This document shows positions 33,942 to 40,771 of a DNA stretch of 40,771 bases, piece by piece. Under the pieces are notes generated by a model, which was given only the letters and a program-made list of their open reading frames with translations, ran no database searches and was not told the DNA's origin. The stretch is from contig JAFTNW010000002.1 of the NCBI GenBank assembly GCA_017451695.1, positions 1 through 40,771 of the forward strand. Reading direction: 5' to 3'. The position numbers and the translations under genes are program-made. The stretch comes from Bacteroidaceae bacterium (GTDB taxonomy: Bacteria; Bacteroidota; Bacteroidia; Bacteroidales; Bacteroidaceae). Every line of letters begins with the position of its first letter. The first letter of the stretch is position 1.

Positions 33942-34214
33942 ATGAACATTAAACCATTAGCAGACAGAGTGCTCATACTGCCCATGGCAGCAGAGGAAAA
34001 GACAATTGGCGGTATCATAATCCCCGACACAGCAAAGGAGAAACCCTTGCAGGGCAAGGTGGTGGCCGTTGGTAACGGTACAAAAGACGAGGATATGGTA
34101 ATTGCCGTTGGCGACCAGGTGCTCTATGGTAAATATTCGGGTACAGAGCTCGAGTACGAGGGTGAGAAATATTTGATTATGCGTCAGAGCGACGTGTTGG
34201 CTATTTTAGGATAA
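33942..34214 (+). CDS. groES: co-chaperonin GroES
   Basis: The 90-residue heptameric lid of the GroEL chaperonin is of normal length. It has [13 protein letters not shown] at the start, the mobile-loop motif [29 protein letters not shown] and the end [14 protein letters not shown]. It is followed by groEL after 19 bp. Confidence 0.98.
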   Translation: MNIKPLADRVLILPMAAEEKTIGGIIIPDTAKEKPLQGKVVAVGNGTKDEDMVIAVGDQVLYGKYSGTELEYEGEKYLIMRQSDVLAILG

Positions 34215-34218
34215 TTAA

Positions 34219-35871
<1,653 letters not shown>

Positions 35872-35888
35872 AAAATATTCATACAACA

Positions 35889-35929
35889 TAAAATCAGCCG
35901 TGGCTCATTTCAAGCCACGGCTGATTTTA
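35889..35929 (+). terminator. groESL terminator
   Basis: A 17-bp perfect inverted repeat (35889-35905 with 35913-35929) has a GC-rich core, a 7-base loop and a T-rich downstream arm. It begins 17 bp after the groEL stop. Confidence 0.9.
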
Positions 35930-36085
35930 TATATAAGGAAAAGTAGTAATATAGATGTTTGTCAGTAATCAATAAGTGCTATTGGCATGTCAGGTGCATG
36001 TGTAAAACCTCTTGCAGAGAAGCTATCTCCCGTGTTATTGTTTGTAAAATTCCATAAATTAGTGGCGAGAATTAAATAAATATAT

Positions 36086-36093
36086 TACTTTTG
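36086..36093 (+). promoter_or_regulatory. -7 box for the FAD oxidoreductase-NUDIX pair
   Basis: TACTTTTG is an exact TAnnTTTG match 30 bp before the ATG at 36124. The rest of 35930-36085 shows no gene or structure I can support. Confidence 0.55.
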
Positions 36094-36123
36094 GAAATTA
36101 TTGACAGATGGTTGCTTGAATAT

Positions 36124-37695
36124 ATGACAATGGACAAGAATAGGAAAAAAACAGCAGTGATTGTGGGTGCAGGCCCTGCCGGCCTCACCGCTGCATACGA
36201 ACTGCTGAAAACAGATAATGTTACCCCTGTGGTGCTGGAAGCAACCTCTGCCATAGGCGGAATATCCCAAACCGTAAATTTCAACGGTAACCGCATGGAT
36301 ATAGGCGGGCATCGTTTCTTCTCAAAAAACGATAAGGTGATGAGTTGGTGGCGCGAGGTAATGCCATTGCAAGCTGCCCCCGCACTCGACGAACTGCTTT
36401 TGGGTGCGCAAGATAGCGATGCGCAGCCATCGCCGCAGCATGCCGACCGCATAATGTTGCGCCGCCGCAGGGTGTCGCGCATATTCTTCCTTCGCAAGTT
36501 CTTCCCCTATCCGATATCTTTAACACTTGCCACGCTTGCCAAAATGGGGCTTTGGCGTACTATAAAGGCGGGTTGCGGCTATATTGCAGCCAAGATGCAC
36601 CGCTTGCCCGAGACGTCGTTGGAGAATTTCTATATAAACCGCTTTGGCAAGCCGTTGTATAAACTGTTTTTCGAGGACTATACCCACAAGGTGTGGGGCT
36701 TGCATCCATCGCGTCTTGGTGCCGACTGGGGCAGCCAGCGAGTCAAAGGATTGTCGGTATCGACTGTTCTTAAAAATGCCATTCTAAAACCATTCCGCAG
36801 CGGAGGAATGGAGCAGAAGGGTGTGGAAACATCGCTCATAGAGGAGTTCCTCTATCCTAAATACGGCCCGGGGCAACTATGGGAGTGCGTGGCTGCCGAT
36901 ATTGTGAAGAAGGGTGGTATTTTGCAAAAGGAGTGTCGCGTTGAAAAGGTAAATGTGGAGAATGGCAGGGTGGTGTCGGTTGTGTATCGTGCTGCCGATG
37001 GCTCCTTGCACACACAAGAGTGCGATTACCTCTTCTCATCCATGCCACTTAAAGAACTTGTTCCCGCATTGCAGGGCATACAGGTGCCGCAACAGGTGGC
37101 ACAGGTGGCCGAAAAACTCCCTTACAGGGATTTTATAACCGTGGGATTGCTTGTCGATAGCATGAAGATAAAGAACCACACCAAGCTACGCACCTATGAC
37201 TCCCGCGTGCCCGATACATGGATATATATACAGGAGCGCGATGTGAAAGTGGGGCGTTTGCAGGTGTTCAATAATTGGTCGCCATATATGGTTGCCGACT
37301 ACAAAAACACAATATTCCTCGGTCTTGAATATTTCTGTAACGAGGGCGATGAACTATGGCAAATGGGCGAACAGGATTTTATATCTATGGCTATTGACGA
37401 ACTCGAAAAGATTGACATCATTGATGCCTCTGCCGTTAAAAAGGCCCACTTGGTGAAGATGAAAAAGGCCTATCCCGCCTATCATGGCAGCTATTACAAT
37501 CTTGCCGTGGTACGCGATTTCCTCGGCGGTATAGATAACCTCTATTGCATAGGGCGTAATGGTCAGCACCGATATAACAATATGGATCACTCGATGCTCA
37601 CCGCTTTTGCAGCAGTGGATTCCATTGTCAATGGTGCATCGGCACAGGCTGTGTGGGAGGTAAACAGCGACGACGAGTATCACGAGGAAAAATAA
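36124..37695 (+). CDS. FAD-dependent oxidoreductase (amine-oxidase/UDP-galactopyranose-mutase-like)
   Basis: The 523-residue flavoprotein has a dinucleotide fold at the N-terminus: [18 protein letters not shown] with GxGxxG at residues 15-20, then [20 protein letters not shown] and [14 protein letters not shown]. These are the marks of the NAD(P)-binding Rossmann amine-oxidase group, close to sugar-nucleotide mutase-like proteins often found near polysaccharide genes. The C-terminal [20 protein letters not shown] is the second FAD-contact motif. Exact substrate unknown. I chose the ATG at 36124; an in-frame TTG at 36091 would overlap the promoter. Confidence 0.82.
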   Translation: MTMDKNRKKTAVIVGAGPAGLTAAYELLKTDNVTPVVLEATSAIGGISQTVNFNGNRMDIGGHRFFSKNDKVMSWWREVMPLQAAPALDELLLGAQDSDAQPSPQHADRIMLRRRRVSRIFFLRKFFPYPISLTLATLAKMGLWRTIKAGCGYIAAKMHRLPETSLENFYINRFGKPLYKLFFEDYTHKVWGLHPSRLGADWGSQRVKGLSVSTVLKNAILKPFRSGGMEQKGVETSLIEEFLYPKYGPGQLWECVAADIVKKGGILQKECRVEKVNVENGRVVSVVYRAADGSLHTQECDYLFSSMPLKELVPALQGIQVPQQVAQVAEKLPYRDFITVGLLVDSMKIKNHTKLRTYDSRVPDTWIYIQERDVKVGRLQVFNNWSPYMVADYKNTIFLGLEYFCNEGDELWQMGEQDFISMAIDELEKIDIIDASAVKKAHLVKMKKAYPAYHGSYYNLAVVRDFLGGIDNLYCIGRNGQHRYNNMDHSMLTAFAAVDSIVNGASAQAVWEVNSDDEYHEEK

Positions 37696-37724
37696 TCATT
37701 ACATCATATTTTAATGCCAACCCG

Positions 37725-38231
37725 ATGAAAAAAGATAACAGCGCAGAGCTCTTTCCCATAGTGGACGAAGAGGGTAATCTCATTGGCAGTGCCACGCGAG
37801 GCGAGTGCCATAACGGCAGCAAACTACTGCATCCGGTGGTACATCTGCATCTGTTCGATGAGCAGGGCAGGCTCTTTTTGCAACAACGCCCCTTGTGGAA
37901 GGATATACAGCCGGGAAAGTGGGATACTGCTGTGGGTGGGCACATCGATTATGGCGAGGATGTAGCGTCGGCATTGTGTCGCGAGGCACGCGAGGAACTT
38001 GGCATTGTGGGCTTTGAACCGCGGTTCTTGTTGAAGTATCTATTTGAGAGCGAGCGCGAGAGGGAGCTTGTATATGTGTTCAGCACCACATACGCCGGTG
38101 AGGTGCGCCCAAGCGATGAATTGGACGGCGGTCGTTTCTGGTCATTGACCGAGATTGAGGCGGCTGTGGGGCAGGGGGTGCTTACACCAAACTTTGAACA
38201 GGAATTTATAAAATTAAAGTCCTATATATAG
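37725..38231 (+). CDS. NUDIX hydrolase
   Basis: The 168-residue protein has a complete Nudix box (GHIDYGEDVASALCREAREE then LGI), with the catalytic REAREEL helix. The N-terminal segment LFPIVDEEGNLIGSATRGEC and LFDEQGRLFLQQRP resemble the YfcD/isopentenyl-diphosphate-isomerase-like branch. It hydrolyses a nucleoside-diphosphate-linked substrate that cannot be named from sequence. The ATG at 37725 is 29 bp after the oxidoreductase stop, so they are likely one unit. Confidence 0.88.
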   Translation: MKKDNSAELFPIVDEEGNLIGSATRGECHNGSKLLHPVVHLHLFDEQGRLFLQQRPLWKDIQPGKWDTAVGGHIDYGEDVASALCREAREELGIVGFEPRFLLKYLFESERERELVYVFSTTYAGEVRPSDELDGGRFWSLTEIEAAVGQGVLTPNFEQEFIKLKSYI

Positions 38232-38394
38232 TAGTTTCACTCTTGCATGTGCAGCGCGTTTTTTTGCGATAATATGGCATTGTCCCATAATACTATTTAT
38301 CTCTTATCGTACAGATGTGAGATAGCTCTTTGTTTAACAGGATGCGGAATGGGCTTCTCTATGTCATAACCCAAATTTTACTCTCTCGGTAGCG

Positions 38395-38423
38395 TTGTTT
38401 TAGCTTGTTTTTTGCTATCTTCG
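38395..38423 (+). promoter_or_regulatory. promoter of the cation exchanger gene
   Basis: TTG (38395-38397) and TATCTTCG (38416-38423) are 18 bp apart, one mismatch to the -7 consensus, 30 bp before the ATG at 38454. The remainder of 38232-38394 holds nothing I can support beyond a weak GC hairpin near 38251-38270. Confidence 0.55.
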
Positions 38424-38453
38424 CAGCCTAAATCAAATAACAGCTTTTTTATC

Positions 38454-39407
38454 ATGATATTATCAGTAATTGAATTTGTCGCAGGCATAGTGCTTGTGAT
38501 ACTTGGTGCCGATTGGCTCACAAAAGGGGCATCGGATCTGGCTCGTCGCTTTAAGATGAGCGAGCTTATGATTGGTCTTACTATTGTTGCCATAGGAACA
38601 TCGTTGCCCGAACTTGTTATCAGCCTTGGCTCCGCAATCAGGGGTAGCTCGGGTATTGCGCTTGGCAATGTCATAGGCAGTAATATCTTTAACAGTCTTT
38701 TAATTTTGGGTGTGGCAGCGCTTATAGCTCCCATAACATTCAGCCCCAAGATGCAGTCGCGCGAGATTCCTTTTAATCTGCTGGCGGCTGTGGCACTTAC
38801 CCTTGTGTCGGGCAGCATGCTTGCGGGTGGTGCCGATGGCGAGTATATCACACGCTATGGCGGCTTGCTCTTGCTCTGTTTCCTTGCTGTGTTCATTCGC
38901 TACACATTCACCATAACCAACGACGATGCCGCAGAGGAAGAGCATGTTCCTGTATCGGTGGGTAAAATACTGCTGTTTATAGCCGGTGGTCTTGTGGCCC
39001 TTATTTTCGGCGGTAACATATTTGTAGAAGGAGCCACTGCGCTTGCCCGTGTGCTTGGTCTTTCCGAGGCTGTCATTGGTATTACCATAGTGTCGGCAGG
39101 CAGTTCGTTGCCCGAGCTTGCAGTGTCGGTTAATGCGGCGCGCAAAGGAAATGTGGGTATTGCGCTTGGCAATGTGCTTGGCAGCAATATACTCAATGTC
39201 TTCTTTATACTTGGTTGTAGCGCGGCTATCACACCCATCTCGCTCCAAGGCTTCAGCTTCGTCGATTACTATGTGCTCATAGGTTCGTCGCTGCTCATAT
39301 ATGCTGTAACACGCTATGGCGGCAAGAGTGTCATTACCCGTTGGGAGGGTGCTTTGCTTGTTGTTGCTTATGTTGCATATACGGCATACCTGATATGCCG
39401 CGCATAG
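38454..39407 (+). CDS. CaCA-family sodium/calcium (cation) exchanger, YrbG-like
   Basis: The 317-residue protein has about ten membrane helices and the two inverted alpha repeats of the CaCA superfamily. The first is LMIGLTIVAIGTSLPELVIS with GIALGNVIGSNIFNSLLIL; the second is VIGITIVSAGSSLPELAVSV with GIALGNVLGSNILNVFFIL. The G-T/S-S-L-P-E acidic residues bind the cation. A calcium/sodium antiport role is expected. Its stop is separated by one base from the opposite gene's stop, with no terminator between. Confidence 0.93.
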   Translation: MILSVIEFVAGIVLVILGADWLTKGASDLARRFKMSELMIGLTIVAIGTSLPELVISLGSAIRGSSGIALGNVIGSNIFNSLLILGVAALIAPITFSPKMQSREIPFNLLAAVALTLVSGSMLAGGADGEYITRYGGLLLLCFLAVFIRYTFTITNDDAAEEEHVPVSVGKILLFIAGGLVALIFGGNIFVEGATALARVLGLSEAVIGITIVSAGSSLPELAVSVNAARKGNVGIALGNVLGSNILNVFFILGCSAAITPISLQGFSFVDYYVLIGSSLLIYAVTRYGGKSVITRWEGALLVVAYVAYTAYLICRA

Positions 39408-39408
39408 C

Positions 39409-40209
39409 TCAGACAGATATTTTGTGGCTTTTTCCTTCCAATAAGAGTATATAAATGCCCTTCTCCAATCCCTCGATGTGGTCGGTAACCCCATGAAAAA
39501 TTATTTTACCGCTCATGTCGAGGATTGTTATATCTGTTTCACACCCCAAAGTGATGCAATCCCCACCGATACTTATTGTAGGCTCTTCCTCCTCGTCTGC
39601 AATCTCCTCAATGCTTGTTGTATCCCATTCGGTAATGGTTATTTTGGCTGTGGCCGAGTAGGTGCCTGTGCTCACTGTTATGTAGGCTGTCCCGGCTGAA
39701 TGTGCTGTTATGTGCCCTTGCAATCCATCGCCCATTACACTGACAATATCGTTGTCGGACGATGTCCATCTGTATGTACCACTGCTTCCGGTGATTGTTG
39801 CCTGCAAGGTGTGTCGCTCGCCGGTTTCCAGCTCCACTTCGTTTTGTCTCAATGATATGCTTGTGGGGCCGTTAGGTACAATCTTTATGCTGTGGGCGGC
39901 ATAGTATTTGTCGCCATAGTGCCCATTCATATTGAATGTTACGGTTTGTTGCACGGAGATGGCATTTGTAACCTTTTTGGCTTTTACGTAGCAGTGGTCC
40001 CACGAGTAACTCACAACCTCAAGGTAGAGAGCATTTACTGACCAATCGCCGCGCTTGCTTGTGGCGCGGTTCAGTAAAGTGCGTCCTGTTGAGGGAATTT
40101 GCAGTTTAATAACTTCGCCCACTTTGACGGTGTAGCGTTGAATCTCGTCGGCATTAACTGACAATGTACTTGTAATAGCAATGATAAATGAAAATAAAAA
40201 GTTTCGCAT
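39409..40209 (-). CDS. secreted Ig-like (BIG2-type) protein with sorting-like tail
   Basis: The 266-residue protein has a signal peptide (ending SVNA/DE). An N-terminal beta-rich domain resembles the first repeat of bacterial Ig-like folds. A BIG2-like domain lies at about 115-195 (LRQNEVELETGERHTLQATI then YRWTSSDNDIVSVMGDG and GTAYITVSTG). The end is a short tail (ITILDMSGKIIFHGVTDHIE then YILLLEGKSHKISV) like type IX-sorting tails. It is a likely cell-surface or secreted adhesion-type protein; the function is not known. Confidence 0.75.
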   Translation of the reverse strand: MRNFLFSFIIAITSTLSVNADEIQRYTVKVGEVIKLQIPSTGRTLLNRATSKRGDWSVNALYLEVVSYSWDHCYVKAKKVTNAISVQQTVTFNMNGHYGDKYYAAHSIKIVPNGPTSISLRQNEVELETGERHTLQATITGSSGTYRWTSSDNDIVSVMGDGLQGHITAHSAGTAYITVSTGTYSATAKITITEWDTTSIEEIADEEEEPTISIGGDCITLGCETDITILDMSGKIIFHGVTDHIEGLEKGIYILLLEGKSHKISV

Positions 40210-40347
40210 GGTTACTTGTTTTGTAATAATGAGTATCTTATCGCATCAAGTCTATCAACGAGTGCCTGTTTTTTTCTATAATGGCCAATTTGTCTGTTAT
40301 TTGCAAAAAGAAATGGAATGAACTAATATTAAATGAGTAAAATGATA

Positions 40348-40355
40348 TATCTTTG
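40348..40355 (+). promoter_or_regulatory. -7 box for the terminal secreted-protein gene
   Basis: TATCTTTG is an exact TAnnTTTG match about 78-84 bp before the possible ATGs (40433, 40439). No -33 box at normal spacing. Apart from this, 40210-40432 is AT-rich and shows no gene. Confidence 0.5.
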
Positions 40356-40438
40356 TAAAAAATTACCTATTAGGGTGTATTGTATTGCATTTTATGGCTG
40401 ATAACCGAAATTAATTATTAACTATTAAATATATGCGC

Positions 40439-40771
40439 ATGAAGAATTTTTACACAAAAATTATTTTTACAACCATTTTGATGCTTTGTGCATCTATGAG
40501 TTACGCACAGCTCAGCCTCAACATCGAGCCCTTTGAGATAGAGGCCGGCGAAGTGAAAGAGATACTTGTGAACCTGAGCAACCCCGGTACCGAGATAACC
40601 GCAGTAGAGTTCGACCTCTTCTTGCCCGAGGGCCTCGAAGTATTGAGCGACGAATACGGCTACTATCTCTCCCACGGCAGCCGCACCCCCAACATGCGTA
40701 ATCCCCACACAGTATCGGGCGCCCTCCTTTCAAGCGGTGCCATCCACGTAATCTGCTATCACAACAGCCAG
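40439..40771 (+). CDS. partial secreted protein with cohesin-like domain (runs off window)
   Basis: The first 111 codons are open and in frame to the last base. A signal peptide (MKNFYTKIIFTTILMLCASM then SYAQ) is followed by LSLNIEPFEIEAGEVKEILV and NPGTEITAVEFDLFLPEGLE, a pattern of the cohesin/dockerin-partner-like beta-sandwich common in Bacteroidales surface proteins. The alternative start ATG at 40433 adds two residues (MR). The C-terminal domains lie outside the window. Confidence 0.8.
   Translation, partial: MKNFYTKIIFTTILMLCASMSYAQLSLNIEPFEIEAGEVKEILVNLSNPGTEITAVEFDLFLPEGLEVLSDEYGYYLSHGSRTPNMRNPHTVSGALLSSGAIHVICYHNSQ

Overview
The window looks like a chromosomal segment of a gut-type Bacteroidales (Bacteroidaceae/Prevotellaceae-like). 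The signs are TAnnTTTG-type -7 boxes before most operons, little evidence of Shine-Dalgarno sites, a 1103-residue SecA with an SEC-C zinc tail, a GH110-type galactosidase, TonB-dependent uptake under a TPP riboswitch, and secreted proteins ending in 'YDITGREV...GIYIVNGKKV' type tails. I see no rRNA, tRNA, CRISPR array, insertion sequence or prophage.

Left part (1-11.1 kb, all genes on the minus strand). Positions 1-507 carry no gene, only short palindromes and degenerate repeats. Then come a PpiD/SurA-like periplasmic chaperone with its own promoter and a tightly packed operon read coaX > FadL-like outer-membrane protein > TPR protein > lptC > CNNM/CorC (GldE-like) protein. Further right is an overlapping pair: a DUF4105/Lnb-like membrane protein, then a phosphatase-fold protein that has lost several metal ligands.

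Structured locus (11.05-14.45 kb). A 745-residue secreted protein and a 58-residue orphan peptide gene are each followed, straight after the stop codon, by a related hairpin element. The two cores are 65 bp each and align without gaps. Stem differences are largely compensatory, and each element carries a copy of the end of the gene it follows. This is the most novel-looking feature here.

Middle (14.4-25 kb, minus strand). A complete RND efflux operon reads tetR > tolC-like > membrane fusion protein > RND pump > PII-like protein. A perfect 11-bp inverted repeat, probably the TetR operator, sits in its promoter. Next is secA with a small acidic protein gene 12 bp behind it.

Right part (25-40.8 kb). 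A GH110 galactosidase and an RluA-type pseudouridine synthase read rightward and meet a leftward thiamine salvage operon (TPP riboswitch > TonB receptor > PnuT-like transporter > thiamine pyrophosphokinase). Then follow a YihY-family membrane protein, groES-groEL, an FAD oxidoreductase with a NUDIX hydrolase, a CaCA-family cation exchanger, an Ig-like secreted protein and the start of a cohesin-like secreted protein cut by the window end. Most genes are envelope, transport or housekeeping functions with ordinary operon architecture.
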